Positions 24,776 through 36,543 of a DNA stretch of 64,000 nt are shown one piece after another. The stretch covers positions 1 to 64,000 of the forward strand of contig CAMFGY010000007.1 of the NCBI GenBank assembly GCA_945952065.1. The letters are read 5' to 3'. The stretch's first letter is position 1; every line of letters starts with the position of its first letter. Below the pieces are notes generated by a model. That model worked only from the letters and a program-made list of their open reading frames with translations, made no database searches and had not been told where the DNA came from. The translations under genes and the position numbers were made by a program. This DNA is from an uncultured Burkholderiales bacterium. GTDB lineage: Bacteria > Pseudomonadota > Gammaproteobacteria > Burkholderiales > Burkholderiaceae_C.

Positions 24776-25837
24776 ATGCACATTGGCATCCTGACGGGGG
24801 GCGGCGATTGCCCGGGGCTGAACGCCGTCATACGGGCGGTCAGCTTGGCCTTGATCAATGAATGTGGCGCTCAGGTCACTGGCATACGCCAAGGCTTTTT
24901 GGGCCTGATCGAAAAGCGCAGCCTGAGCTTAGACCGCGCCGCGGTGAGTGGCATCTTGGCGCAAGGTGGCACGATTTTGGGCACGCACAACCGCTGCGAC
25001 CCCTTCCACTACTTTGCGGCCGGTGGCGCCGATGTGTCGCCGCAGTTGATGGACTATGTGGCCGAATTGCGTTTGGATGCGCTGGTCGTGATCGGCGGTG
25101 ACGGCACCATGGCGATTGCCGAGCGGCTCAGCCGCCTGGGCTTGCCTTTGGTGGGTGTGCCCAAGACCATTGACAACGACTTGCCCTTGACAGAGCGCAG
25201 CTTTGGTTTTGACAGCGCCGTGGCCGTGGTGGCCGAGGCGCTGGACCGCCTGGCCACCACCGCGCGCAGCCACGGGCGGGTCATGATTGCCGAGACCATG
25301 GGGCGCTATGCCGGCTGGATCGCGCTGGAGGGCGGCATGGCCGGTGCCGCTGATGTGATTCTGCTGCCCGAGCTGCCTTATGAGTTGGAGGCTGTGGCTG
25401 AGTTTTGTCGCGCCCGTGAAACGGAGCCCGGCTACACCTTGATCTGCGTGGCCGAAGGGGCACACCCGCGGGACGCCGGCTTGGTCGTCCGTGAAACACT
25501 CAAGGACAGCCCGGACCCCTTGCGCCTGGGCGGGGTGGGCGCTGTGCTTGCACATCAATTGCAAACGCGCCTTGGCAGCGAAGTCCGGTCCACCCTCTTG
25601 GGCCATGTGCAGCGGGGCGGCACACCAACGGCTTTCGACCGCATATTGGCTACGCAGTTTGGCAGTTATGCCGCCCAGTTGGTCAAGCAGGCCCGCTTTG
25701 GCCGCATGGTGGCTTTGCAGGCGGGAGCTTTGACCGATGTGCCGCTGTCCGAGGTGGCCGGCGGCAACCGGCGCGTGCCGCTCGATCACCCACTTTTGCA
25801 GGCTGCTCGCGGCTTGGGCTTGAGCTTGGGTCAGTAG
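24776..25837 (+). CDS. pfk: 6-phosphofructokinase, ATP/PPi-type hybrid signature
   Basis: 353 residues. Phosphofructokinase A motifs are clear: the nucleotide loop MHIGILTGGGDCPGLNAVIR, GGDGTM at 107-112 and the catalytic PKTIDNDLPLT with Asp133. Gly110 matches Gly104 of ATP-dependent E. coli PfkA, while Lys130 replaces Gly124, a residue usually linked to PPi-dependent enzymes. This G/K pair occurs in group III enzymes, some using ATP and some PPi. The start at ATG 24776 has TGGAG eight bases upstream, and the TTG two codons before lacks a better site. It is unusual beside a complete Edd/Eda route. Confidence 0.88.
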   Translation: MHIGILTGGGDCPGLNAVIRAVSLALINECGAQVTGIRQGFLGLIEKRSLSLDRAAVSGILAQGGTILGTHNRCDPFHYFAAGGADVSPQLMDYVAELRLDALVVIGGDGTMAIAERLSRLGLPLVGVPKTIDNDLPLTERSFGFDSAVAVVAEALDRLATTARSHGRVMIAETMGRYAGWIALEGGMAGAADVILLPELPYELEAVAEFCRARETEPGYTLICVAEGAHPRDAGLVVRETLKDSPDPLRLGGVGAVLAHQLQTRLGSEVRSTLLGHVQRGGTPTAFDRILATQFGSYAAQLVKQARFGRMVALQAGALTDVPLSEVAGGNRRVPLDHPLLQAARGLGLSLGQ

Positions 25838-25849
25838 TGCTTTTGCGGC

Positions 25850-26512
25850 TCAGCGTCTGAAGCTGAGGTGCTCGCATTCCGGCACATCGCAGTTCTCGCA
25901 GGCCCAGCGCCATTCGGGCAAGGCCTCTTGGCGCTCTGTCAGGCGGGTGAACAAGCCGGGCCGGGCTTGGCGTCGGTATTTCAGCAATGGGGTGACTGCG
26001 TTCAGGGCGGCGTCCAGGCGTGCGGCTCCGCTGCCCGCCACCACGGACCAATTCAGCCCGCCACCGAGCAGTGCGGAACGAATGGCGGTGTCGATGGGTC
26101 GCCGCACATGGGCGCCGTCTCTTTGCAGCCCATCGGCCACCCAAGGCAGGTCCAACGCGGTCAGCAGGGTGAGGGCGCAGCGGCGGTGAAAGGCCAGTCC
26201 TTGTGCCAGCAGGCTGGAGTCATTGAATAGGTATTGGCTGTAGATGGCCGTCATCAAGGCGCTGGTGTCGCAAATGACGATGTCATGGTCAAGGGCCGCC
26301 CCCTCGATGCGAGCGCTTTGCTCGGCGGCGATCCAGGCCTGCTCGTCCGGGCGCGGCGTTCTTTGATTTGCGTCGCACCACTCTCGCAAGTATTCGGGGA
26401 CCACAGTGCAGCGCAGTCCTGTGGCCAGGCTCAGGTGCAGGGTCAGGTCTTGCGCGAGGGTGCTTTTGCCGGTGCTTTCAGCGCCAACAATGGCGATCAA
26501 CAAGGCGCTCAC
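25850..26512 (-). CDS. NadR-type ribosylnicotinamide kinase (AAA P-loop protein)
   Basis: 220 residues. The Walker A GAESTGKST sits at residues 10-18 after a hydrophobic strand (LLIAIVG), followed by VPEYLREWCD and DTSALMTAIYSQYLF. These match the C-terminal kinase domain of NadR, which phosphorylates nicotinamide riboside to NMN. The DNA-binding and NMN adenylyltransferase domains of enteric NadR are absent. A Cys-rich tail (CENCDVPECEH) could bind metal. The start is GTG at 26512, since the upstream in-frame extension overlaps pnuC. It lies 32 bases after the transporter gene, giving a salvage pair. Confidence 0.85.
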   Translation of the reverse strand: MSALLIAIVGAESTGKSTLAQDLTLHLSLATGLRCTVVPEYLREWCDANQRTPRPDEQAWIAAEQSARIEGAALDHDIVICDTSALMTAIYSQYLFNDSSLLAQGLAFHRRCALTLLTALDLPWVADGLQRDGAHVRRPIDTAIRSALLGGGLNWSVVAGSGAARLDAALNAVTPLLKYRRQARPGLFTRLTERQEALPEWRWACENCDVPECEHLSFRR

Positions 26513-26544
26513 GCCGGGTCTACCGTTGGCGACAAGCGCACCAT

Positions 26545-27198
26545 TCAGCAGGCCCCGGCTGCTGTTGCTGGCGTTTGGTGCAGATGCCGAGCCCAGGCGC
26601 GCCAACCCGCCACCGACATGGGGATGAAAACGGCATACAGCAGCACGGTGAGCCAATAGCCCTTGTAGGCGAACAGGGCGACGCTGACCCCATTGACCAG
26701 CACCCAAACGCTCCAGTTCTCTTGGTATTTGCGCGCCAGCAACCATTGACCCAAGAGGCTGGCGACCGTGGGCAAAGCATCCCAAAAAGGCACGGGCGAG
26801 TCGGTCTGACGTTGGAGAAAAAAGCCCAGCACAGGCCAGGCCAGCAGCGTGAGGGTCACACAGAGCGCCAGACCTTGAGGGCTCAATCGGCGAACCCGCA
26901 AAGCGGCGCCGTCCGCGCCTTTGCCGCGCGACCATTGCCACCAGCCCCACAAAGCCAGGCTTGCAAACACCAGTTGCAAAGAGGCTTCGCCATAGAGCTT
27001 GCCGCTCCAGAACAAAATAAAGTAAAGCAGGGAACTCGCAATCGCCAGCGGCCAGGCCAGCACATGCACCCGCATATTGCAGATCACCATCCAGACCGCC
27101 AACACAAAGGCCAGCAGCTCCACCCAGGTGATGGGGCTGCCCAGCAGCTCAAAGGCTGGCAAAAGCAAGGGTTGCAGCAGCTGCAGCAAAGCGTCCAT
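26545..27198 (-). CDS. pnuC: Nicotinamide riboside transporter
   Basis: 217 residues with about seven membrane helices. PnuC features include WVELLAFVLAVWMVICN near the N-terminus, the aromatic LYGEASLQLVFASLALWGWWQW block, and VLVNGVSVALFAYKGYW in the C-terminal half. PnuC works by facilitated diffusion, and trapping needs phosphorylation by the kinase encoded just downstream. It lies 62 bases after ftsB on the same strand. Family assignment is strong. Confidence 0.93.
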   Translation of the reverse strand: MDALLQLLQPLLLPAFELLGSPITWVELLAFVLAVWMVICNMRVHVLAWPLAIASSLLYFILFWSGKLYGEASLQLVFASLALWGWWQWSRGKGADGAALRVRRLSPQGLALCVTLTLLAWPVLGFFLQRQTDSPVPFWDALPTVASLLGQWLLARKYQENWSVWVLVNGVSVALFAYKGYWLTVLLYAVFIPMSVAGWRAWARHLHQTPATAAGAC

Positions 27199-27260
27199 GC
27201 GGGATGGAGTTCAGACCGATGTGAAGAAAGACAAAGGCGGGCGTGCGGCGCAGGCTTTGC

Positions 27261-27530
27261 TCAGCGACGCACCTGGACGTAGATTTCGTCCGGCTTGATC
27301 ATGCCCAGCTCGAAGCGGGCCTTTTCTTCGACCATCTCCAGGCCCTCGCGCAGATCGCGCAACTCGGCTTCCAACTGCGCATTGCGCTGCCGAGCCTTGT
27401 CGTTTTCGGCCTCGATTTGGGCCAACTCTGCGCGCAACTGCACGCCCCGCGGCAGACCGCCCTTGCCCAACCAGAGTTGGGCCTGGACGGCCACAAGAAA
27501 CGCAACGAGGAGCAGGCTGATCGTTTTCAC
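27261..27530 (-). CDS. ftsB: Cell division protein FtsB
   Basis: 89 residues. One N-terminal membrane segment (ISLLLVAFLVAVQAQLWL) leads into a periplasmic coiled coil with regular leucine and charged heptads (LRAELAQIEAENDKARQRNA). It ends with ARFELGMIKPDEIYVQV, the conserved FtsB tail. FtsB joins FtsL and FtsQ in the divisome and helps activate septal wall synthesis. The start codon is GTG at 27530. Its place right after eno is the usual order in beta- and gammaproteobacteria. Confidence 0.95.
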   Translation of the reverse strand: MKTISLLLVAFLVAVQAQLWLGKGGLPRGVQLRAELAQIEAENDKARQRNAQLEAELRDLREGLEMVEEKARFELGMIKPDEIYVQVRR

Positions 27531-27587
27531 ACGCGGAGTTTAGCCCAGCGACGAGGCTCACAGCCTGTGGCCGCTGGGCTTGATCGA

Positions 27588-28874
<1,287 letters not shown>

Positions 28875-28956
28875 TCAAGGTCTCCAAAAGGTCAAAAATT
28901 CTGTCGGGGTGCATCTTGCCAGCTGGCAGTTACCGGCGCTGAACAATCTTGCGCAG

Positions 28957-28978
28957 CGCCCGCCCCATGGGGCGGGCG
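28957..28978. repeat. Perfect 22-base hairpin between kdsA and eno
   Basis: CGCCCGCCCC and GGGGCGGGCG flank a two-base loop (AT), giving a perfect ten-base GC stem just after the kdsA stop. There is no T-run in the direction of transcription, so it is more like a processing or stability element, or a partial pause, than a terminator. It lies in the kdsA-eno spacer of an otherwise tight operon. Confidence 0.6.
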
Positions 28979-28985
28979 ATTCAAA

Positions 28986-29843
28986 TCAGGCGTTGAAATC
29001 GTTCTCCAGCAAAGGCTGGCTCTTGACTACGCGGTCCAGGGCCACCAACTGTTCCAGCAGCGCACGCATGCGCTTGAGTGGCACGGCGTTGGGGCCGTCA
29101 GACCAAGCCTCGGCCGGGCAGGGGTGGGTTTCCATGAACAAGCCAGCAACGCCTGCAGCCACACCAGCGCGGGCCAACACAGGCACCATCTCACGGGCGC
29201 CGCCACTGCTGGTGCCTTGGCCACCCGGTTTTTGCACCGAGTGGGTCACATCAAAAACCACCGGTGCGCCGGACTTGCGCATCTCGGCCAGGCTGCTCAT
29301 ATCGGCCACCAGGTTGTTGTAACCGAAGCTAACGCCGCGCTCACAGGCCAGGAAGCGGTCTTCTGACAAGCCGGCTTCGCGAGCGGCGTCGCGGGCCTTG
29401 TCGATGACGTTTTTCATGTCCCAAGGCGCCAGGAACTGGCCTTTTTTGATATTGACCGGCTTGCCCGATTTGGCCACGGCGCGGATGAAGTCGGTCTGCC
29501 GGCACAAAAAGGCCGGGGTCTGCAAGACGTCCACCACGCTGGCGACTTCGGCCACCTGGGATTCATCATGCACGTCGGTGATGATGGGCAGTTGCAACTG
29601 GCGGCGGACTTCGTCCAGGATCTTCAGCCCGGCGTCGATGCCGACACCGCGCTTGGTCGAACCGGAGGAGCGATTGGCTTTGTCGAAGGAGCCCTTGTAG
29701 ATCAGCGGAATGCCCAGCGCCGAGCAGGCTTCCTTCAACTGGCCGGCCACGTCCAAGGACATCTCCAGGCCTTCGATCGAGCAAGTACCGGCGATCAGAA
29801 AGAAGGGGCGGTCAATGCCGACCTCAAAACCGCAAAGCTTCAT
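28986..29843 (-). CDS. kdsA: 3-deoxy-D-manno-octulosonate 8-phosphate synthase
   Basis: 285 residues. It condenses phosphoenolpyruvate with arabinose 5-phosphate to make KDO-8-phosphate for lipopolysaccharide. Family blocks are [44 protein letters not shown] and [12 protein letters not shown]. Cys22 in GTCSIEG is also present in metal-dependent enzymes and KAN-type loops vary, so metal dependence is not called. PEP comes from enolase, encoded next. The order pyrG-kdsA-eno-ftsB is conserved in this group. Confidence 0.98.
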   Translation of the reverse strand: MKLCGFEVGIDRPFFLIAGTCSIEGLEMSLDVAGQLKEACSALGIPLIYKGSFDKANRSSGSTKRGVGIDAGLKILDEVRRQLQLPIITDVHDESQVAEVASVVDVLQTPAFLCRQTDFIRAVAKSGKPVNIKKGQFLAPWDMKNVIDKARDAAREAGLSEDRFLACERGVSFGYNNLVADMSSLAEMRKSGAPVVFDVTHSVQKPGGQGTSSGGAREMVPVLARAGVAAGVAGLFMETHPCPAEAWSDGPNAVPLKRMRALLEQLVALDRVVKSQPLLENDFNA

Positions 29844-29856
29844 GGGCTAGATTCCT

Positions 29857-31515
<1,659 letters not shown>

Positions 31516-31543
31516 TCAAAAACGCTGTGGTGGTAAAGCGCGA

Positions 31544-32419
31544 TTATAGGGGAGCGAATCCCTGGCGATCTGGCGGCGTGTGCGGCAAGTTCAACATCTC
31601 CAGCATTCGCAGCACCAGAGCCGCGGTGTCATCAGGGCGCTCAAAGGGGTAGAGGTGGCTGCCTTCCATCCAAACGAAGTGGGGGTGCGCCAGTGCTTTG
31701 CTGGCCGCCGGGCCGGCTTGTCGCAGCTCTTCTGACTGGGTGCCTGCGATGAAGCCGATGGGGCACTGCGGCGGGTGCTTGCGCATCACCCGCCCCAGAT
31801 GGTGGGGCAAGGTCTCGTAAATGCGGGTTTCAATCTCACGACGAAAGCGCAAATGAATGCGCCCGTCGGGGCCTTCTTCAAAGCCGCTGTCCACATAGTC
31901 TTGCAAGACCCGGGGGTCCCAACGGGCAAATTTGTGCTTGGATGCAAAGTGCGCCAGCACTGCGGAACGGTCGGGCCAAGTGTGGCGTCTTTGGCGCGAG
32001 ACGCGTCCTGGCGACACGCGCGGCATCAAGCCGCTGGCTTTGATGACTTGCACACTGTGTGCGCGCCAACCGGTCACCACGGGCGAGTCCAACATCAACA
32101 AGGACTGCACCAAATCGGGTCGGCGGCAGGCGGCCATCAGACTCAATACCCCGCCCAAGGAGTGGCCGATCAAGGTGACCGGCCCGGGCTGGGGCATGGA
32201 AGGCAAGACCTCTTGGTCGATGAAGTGAATCAACTGCTCGCGCAGATGTGGCCAGTTGCTGGTGACCGGGAAGGCGGGGTCGTGGCCAATCTGGGGCAGG
32301 GCATGCACGGTCCAACCGGCGCGCCGCCATGCTTCAAAAAGCACCCGGTAGCAGCCCGCGCCGAAGCCATTGGCGTGGGAGAACACCAGGGTCTTGGATA
32401 AGCTGTTTGCGGGCTTCAT
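31544..32419 (-). CDS. Alpha/beta hydrolase
   Basis: 291 residues of the alpha/beta-hydrolase fold. The oxyanion strand is VFSHANGFGAGCYR, and the nucleophile elbow GHSLGGVLSL holds Ser87. A late His is in MEGSHLYPFERP and an Asp candidate lies in the C-terminal half. It may be an esterase or lipase-like enzyme; the substrate is unknown. It starts seven bases after the mutS stop, so it is co-transcribed with mutS, but no functional link is evident. Confidence 0.85.
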   Translation of the reverse strand: MKPANSLSKTLVFSHANGFGAGCYRVLFEAWRRAGWTVHALPQIGHDPAFPVTSNWPHLREQLIHFIDQEVLPSMPQPGPVTLIGHSLGGVLSLMAACRRPDLVQSLLMLDSPVVTGWRAHSVQVIKASGLMPRVSPGRVSRQRRHTWPDRSAVLAHFASKHKFARWDPRVLQDYVDSGFEEGPDGRIHLRFRREIETRIYETLPHHLGRVMRKHPPQCPIGFIAGTQSEELRQAGPAASKALAHPHFVWMEGSHLYPFERPDDTAALVLRMLEMLNLPHTPPDRQGFAPL

Positions 32420-32426
32420 CAGAGCT

Positions 32427-35024
32427 TTAGTTGGACAGCGTCTTGCTGAGCTTTTTCAATTGATAGACCAGCGCCAGCGCCTCGCGGGGACTCAGCGCAT
32501 CGGGGTCGACCTCTTCCATCGCCAACACCAGCGCATGGGTTTCCTGCGCAGGGGCAGGCTCGCTTGGGGCAGGCGCGGCAAACAAGTCTATTTGCAGCTT
32601 GCTGTCGGACGCTGTGGCCTCCAGGGCTTCCAAAGTCGCACGTGCTTGTCGAACCAGACTGGCGGGCATGCCGGCCAAGCGCGCCACCTGCACGCCGTAG
32701 CTGCGGCTGGCGGGGCCGGGCTGGATCTCATGCAAAAAGACGATGGAGTCACCGCTTTCCACGGCACCCACATGGCAGTTGATGGCCTGCGGGTGTTTGG
32801 TGGGGAACTCCGTCAACTCGAAGTAATGCGTGGCAAACAGCGTGAAAGCGCGGGTTTTGTCATGCAGGTGGCTGGCAATGGCCCCGGCCAGCGCCAGCCC
32901 GTCGAATGTCGAGGTGCCGCGGCCGATTTCGTCCATCAAGACCAGGGAGTGCTCGGTGGCGCTGTGCAAAATCGCCGCCCCCTCGGTCATCTCCAGCATG
33001 AAGGTGGACTGCGCATTGGCCAAATCATCGGCCGCCCCAATGCGGGTGTGGATGGCATCCATGGGGCCGAGTCGGCAGGCCTTGGCAGGCACATAGCTGC
33101 CCATGGCCGCCAACAGGCTGATCAGGGCCACTTGGCGCATGAAGGTGCTTTTACCGCCCATATTGGGGCCAGTGATCATCAGCATGCGGGTGCGCGCATC
33201 CAGTCGGCAATCATTGGCCATGAATTCGCCGGCGCCCGTTTCGCGCAGCCGGGCTTCCACTACGGGGTGGCGGCCGCCGAGGATGTCGATGCACGGCTGG
33301 CTGACGAACTCGGGTCGGCACCAGCGCAGGCTGTGAGCTCTCTCGGCCAGGGCGGCCAAGGCGTCCAAGCTGGCCAGGGCCCGCCCCAGGGCGGTCAAGG
33401 CGGGCAAGTCCTCCGTGAGTTGGTCCAGCAAGGTTTCGAAAAGCAGCTTCTCGCGGGCCAAGGCGCGTTCTTGGGCGGACAGGGCTTTGTCTTCAAACGC
33501 CTTCAGCTCTGGCGTGATGTAGCGCTCAGCGTTCTTCAGGGTTTGCCGGCGCTGATAGTCCAGCGGCACTTTGTCAACCTGGCCTTGGGTGACCTCGATA
33601 TAAAAGCCGTGCACCTTGTTGAACTGCACGCGCAAGTTGGGAATGCCGGTACGCGCGCGTTCGCGGGTTTCCAGATCCAGCAAGAAGGCATCGCAGTTGT
33701 TTTGAATGGCGCGCAGCTCGTCCAGTTCGGCGTCAAAGCCATCGGCAATCACGCCGCCGTCGCGCACCAGCACTGCCGGCTCTTCGGCAATCGCTTGGCG
33801 CAGCAAGGCCTCGATCTGCGGTGAGGCGCGCAAGCCCTGCGCCAATTCCTCCAGCAATGCACTGCCGCTGGGCAGGGTGGATTGCAATAGCGGCAAGAGT
33901 TGCAAGGTGCTGCGCAGGCCGGTCAATTCTCGTGGGCGGACTTGGCGCAGCGCGATGCGCGCCGCAATGCGCTCCACATCGGACACCTGGCGCAGGCCTT
34001 CGCGCAGCGCATCCGGTGAGGCGTGCAGGAACGCTTCGATGGCGCCATGTCGCGCCAAAGCCTCATGGCGCTCTCGCTTGGGGTGAAGCAGCCAATGTCG
34101 CAGCGCTCGGCTGCCCATGCCGGTGCGGCAACTGTCCAGCAGCGACATCAGCGTGGGGGCGCTTTCGCCGCGCAGGGTTTGCGTCAATTCGAGATTGCGT
34201 TGTGTCGCAGGCGGCAGGTCAAGCAAATCGCTGCTGCGCTGGACCTGCAAACTCTTGACATGGGCCAAGGCCCGCCCTTGGGTGTGCTCGGCATAGCTGA
34301 GCAGGGCCGCTGCGGCGGCATGAGCGGCTTGGAGCTCTTGCGCGTTGAAGCCGGCCAAGCTGGCCACGCCCAACTGCTCGCAAAGCTTGCGAAGCCCCAA
34401 ATTGCTGTCAAATTGCCAGCTCGGTCGGTTGGTGATGGCCACATGCGCGGCCAGCACGGCGGCGGGCTGTCGTTCACGGTCCACCAAGACCTCGGCCGGG
34501 CTCAGCCGAGCCAGCCAGGAGGGCAGCTCTTTGTCATTGCACTCGGCCAAGCCCAATTGGCCTTGGGTCATGGACAACCAGGCCAGGCCATGGTTCTTGC
34601 CTTGCTGCACCACGGCGAGCAAGACTGAATCTTGTTTGTCGGCCAGCAACTCGCTGTCGGTGACCGTGCCTGGGGTGACCACGCGCACCACTTTGCGCTC
34701 CACCGGCCCTTTGCTGGTCGCGACATCGCCCACTTGCTCTGCAATCGCCACGGCCTCGCCCAGCTTGATCAGCTTGGCCAGATAGCTTTCCAACGCGCTG
34801 ACGGGGATGCCTGCCATCACTACGGGCTGGCCTGCGCTTTGGCCCCGTGCGGTCAGCGTGATGTCCAGCAGGGCATTGGCCTTGCGGGCGTCGTCGAAAA
34901 AAACCTCGTAGAAGTCACCCATGCGGAAGAACACCAACTCGTCGGGGTGCTCGGCCTTGATGCGAAGGTATTGCGCCATCACGGGCGTGTGAGCGCTGAA
35001 GTCTTGTGGGGACTTGGAGGTCAT
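32427..35024 (-). CDS. mutS: DNA mismatch repair protein MutS
   Basis: 865 residues, full length for the family (E. coli 853). The mismatch-reading motif [11 protein letters not shown] (Phe-x-Glu) is near residue 36. The ATPase core has Walker [17 protein letters not shown] near residue 620 and Walker [16 protein letters not shown]. The C-terminal helix-turn-helix region is present. It recognises base mismatches and short loops and recruits MutL, which is not in this window. A hairpin terminator-like element lies just upstream of the ATG. Confidence 0.98.
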   Translation of the reverse strand: MTSKSPQDFSAHTPVMAQYLRIKAEHPDELVFFRMGDFYEVFFDDARKANALLDITLTARGQSAGQPVVMAGIPVSALESYLAKLIKLGEAVAIAEQVGDVATSKGPVERKVVRVVTPGTVTDSELLADKQDSVLLAVVQQGKNHGLAWLSMTQGQLGLAECNDKELPSWLARLSPAEVLVDRERQPAAVLAAHVAITNRPSWQFDSNLGLRKLCEQLGVASLAGFNAQELQAAHAAAAALLSYAEHTQGRALAHVKSLQVQRSSDLLDLPPATQRNLELTQTLRGESAPTLMSLLDSCRTGMGSRALRHWLLHPKRERHEALARHGAIEAFLHASPDALREGLRQVSDVERIAARIALRQVRPRELTGLRSTLQLLPLLQSTLPSGSALLEELAQGLRASPQIEALLRQAIAEEPAVLVRDGGVIADGFDAELDELRAIQNNCDAFLLDLETRERARTGIPNLRVQFNKVHGFYIEVTQGQVDKVPLDYQRRQTLKNAERYITPELKAFEDKALSAQERALAREKLLFETLLDQLTEDLPALTALGRALASLDALAALAERAHSLRWCRPEFVSQPCIDILGGRHPVVEARLRETGAGEFMANDCRLDARTRMLMITGPNMGGKSTFMRQVALISLLAAMGSYVPAKACRLGPMDAIHTRIGAADDLANAQSTFMLEMTEGAAILHSATEHSLVLMDEIGRGTSTFDGLALAGAIASHLHDKTRAFTLFATHYFELTEFPTKHPQAINCHVGAVESGDSIVFLHEIQPGPASRSYGVQVARLAGMPASLVRQARATLEALEATASDSKLQIDLFAAPAPSEPAPAQETHALVLAMEEVDPDALSPREALALVYQLKKLSKTLSN

Positions 35025-35033
35025 GGGCTATCT

Positions 35034-35068
35034 AGAAAATGGGCAAGGCCCTGCGCCGAGGGCCTTGC
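35034..35068 (-). terminator. Terminator-like hairpin upstream of mutS
   Basis: GCAAGGCCCT (35043-35052) and AGGGCCTTGC (35059-35068) form a perfect ten-base stem with a six-base loop. On the minus strand it is followed by CCATTTTC. It can end transcription of the upstream response-regulator gene before mutS. It finishes within 20 bases of the mutS ATG, so it could also affect mutS translation if transcribed through. Confidence 0.6.
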
Positions 35069-35183
35069 TGCGAGAACGATCGAAGTGGGGTCGGTAATGC
35101 TGGGCTTTGTGCCGGGCTCAGGAGTGTAGGGCAGTCCAGCCCGCTGTCTGCGCTGCAGCGCAGGCACACGCAGCTGCTGTCGA

Positions 35184-36275
35184 TCAGTCTTCGCTGAAGC
35201 GTTCGGCAATCGCGACAAAGTCTGGGAAGCAAGCCTTGAATGCCTCAACCAAACGTGGGTCAAAATTTTTGCCACTGCAAGCGATGATGAGCTCGCGCGC
35301 TTCTTCGGGGCGCATCGCGGGGCGGTAGGCTCTGGGGCTGATCAGGGCATCAAACATATCGGCCAGCGCCATCAATTGCGCGGAAATCGGGATGGCCGAG
35401 CCCGCCAATCCGTCGGGATAGCCGCTGCCATCCCATTTTTCGTGGTGGGAGCGAACGATCTCCTTGGCCACCGTCAAAAACTCAACCGGCATGTCCACAT
35501 CCCGCTCCGCCAATTCAATGGCCCGGCAGCCGAGCAGGGCGTGCGTTTGCATCACCTGCCATTGCTCAGCATCCAAGGGGCCGGGCTTGAGCAAAATGCT
35601 GTCGGGGATGCCGACCTTGCCGATATCGTGCAAAGGCGTGGACAGGGTGGTCAGATGGATGTAGCGATCACTCAGGGCCTCGCGAAAGTCTGGATGTTCA
35701 CGCAGGCGCAGGGCCAGCATCCAAACACTGTTTTGTGTTCGCAACAAATGGTTGCTGGTTTCGGGGTCGCGGATTTCGGCCAGATGGGCCAACGCTCGGA
35801 TGCTGACTCTTTGGGTTTGGTCGTTCTCGGCCATGCGGCGTGAGACCTCGGCTTCGAGCAGACTGTTTTGATCGCGCAGCCAGTCCCGGGCCAGCTTGGC
35901 TTGAATTTGGCTGCGCACCCGAGCCAGCACCACAGAAGGTTTGAAGGGCTTGGTGATGTAGTCGACGGCGCCTTGCTGCAGGCCGCGTTCTTCATCCTGA
36001 GACTCGCTCAATGCGGTCAAGAAAATCACCGGGATCTCTGCCGTCGCGGCGTTCTCCTGCAATGCGGCCAGCACGGCAAAGCCGTCCATCTCTGGCATCT
36101 GAACGTCCAGCAAGACCAAGTCGGGGGCCGGCCTTTGGCGGCACAGCTGCAGAGCGTCCGCGCCGCTGGTGCAGGCTTGCACCTGATAGTCCGCTTGCAA
36201 TAGCTCGCTGAGCATGCACAGATTGATGTCGGCATCATCGACGATCAAGACGGTAGGGCGCGGATCAGCAAGCAT
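35184..36275 (-). CDS. Two-component response regulator with HD-GYP domain
   Basis: 363 residues. The receiver domain spans about 1-125 with phosphoacceptor Asp57 in LVLLDVQMPEMDG and the conserved Lys in DYITKPFKP. A short helical linker is followed by an HD-GYP phosphodiesterase domain with HDIGKVGIPDSILLKPG, SHHEKWDGSGYPDGLAG and its HD and GYP residues. It should hydrolyse c-di-GMP to pGpG and GMP when phosphorylated. No partner histidine kinase lies nearby, so it is an orphan regulator. All motif residues needed for activity appear intact. Confidence 0.93.
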   Translation of the reverse strand: MLADPRPTVLIVDDADINLCMLSELLQADYQVQACTSGADALQLCRQRPAPDLVLLDVQMPEMDGFAVLAALQENAATAEIPVIFLTALSESQDEERGLQQGAVDYITKPFKPSVVLARVRSQIQAKLARDWLRDQNSLLEAEVSRRMAENDQTQRVSIRALAHLAEIRDPETSNHLLRTQNSVWMLALRLREHPDFREALSDRYIHLTTLSTPLHDIGKVGIPDSILLKPGPLDAEQWQVMQTHALLGCRAIELAERDVDMPVEFLTVAKEIVRSHHEKWDGSGYPDGLAGSAIPISAQLMALADMFDALISPRAYRPAMRPEEARELIIACSGKNFDPRLVEAFKACFPDFVAIAERFSED

Positions 36276-36423
36276 GCAGTCTCCCTGTTCAGTGGTGAGG
36301 CCACACTCGGCAGCCGTTCATCACTCGGGAAGTGTTTCCAGATCGGTGAATCGGCGGCAGGCCCGGTGATTGAACGCAATCCTCGCTGCCCCCTGTCGAC
36401 TTGGCAAGCCTTGGCCTGCATAC

Positions 36424-36466
36424 AAAAACGCCAATGCCCCGCACCCAGCTTGGGTTCGGGGCATTG
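36424..36466 (-). terminator. Rho-independent terminator of suhB
   Basis: On the minus strand a perfect ten-base stem (CAATGCCCCG and its complement, 36466-36432), with an inner ACCCA/TGGGT pair, is followed by GCGTTTTTG. The stem, loop and T-run make a convincing intrinsic terminator after suhB (stop at 36544). It also isolates the downstream response-regulator gene, which must have its own promoter. Confidence 0.85.
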
Positions 36467-36543
36467 TCTGCCGCAGTTGGCTTGCGCCGGCGCAGGCTCA
36501 GATGAAGCCGGCCTGGGGGGATCAGGCGCGAATTCTTGGGCGC

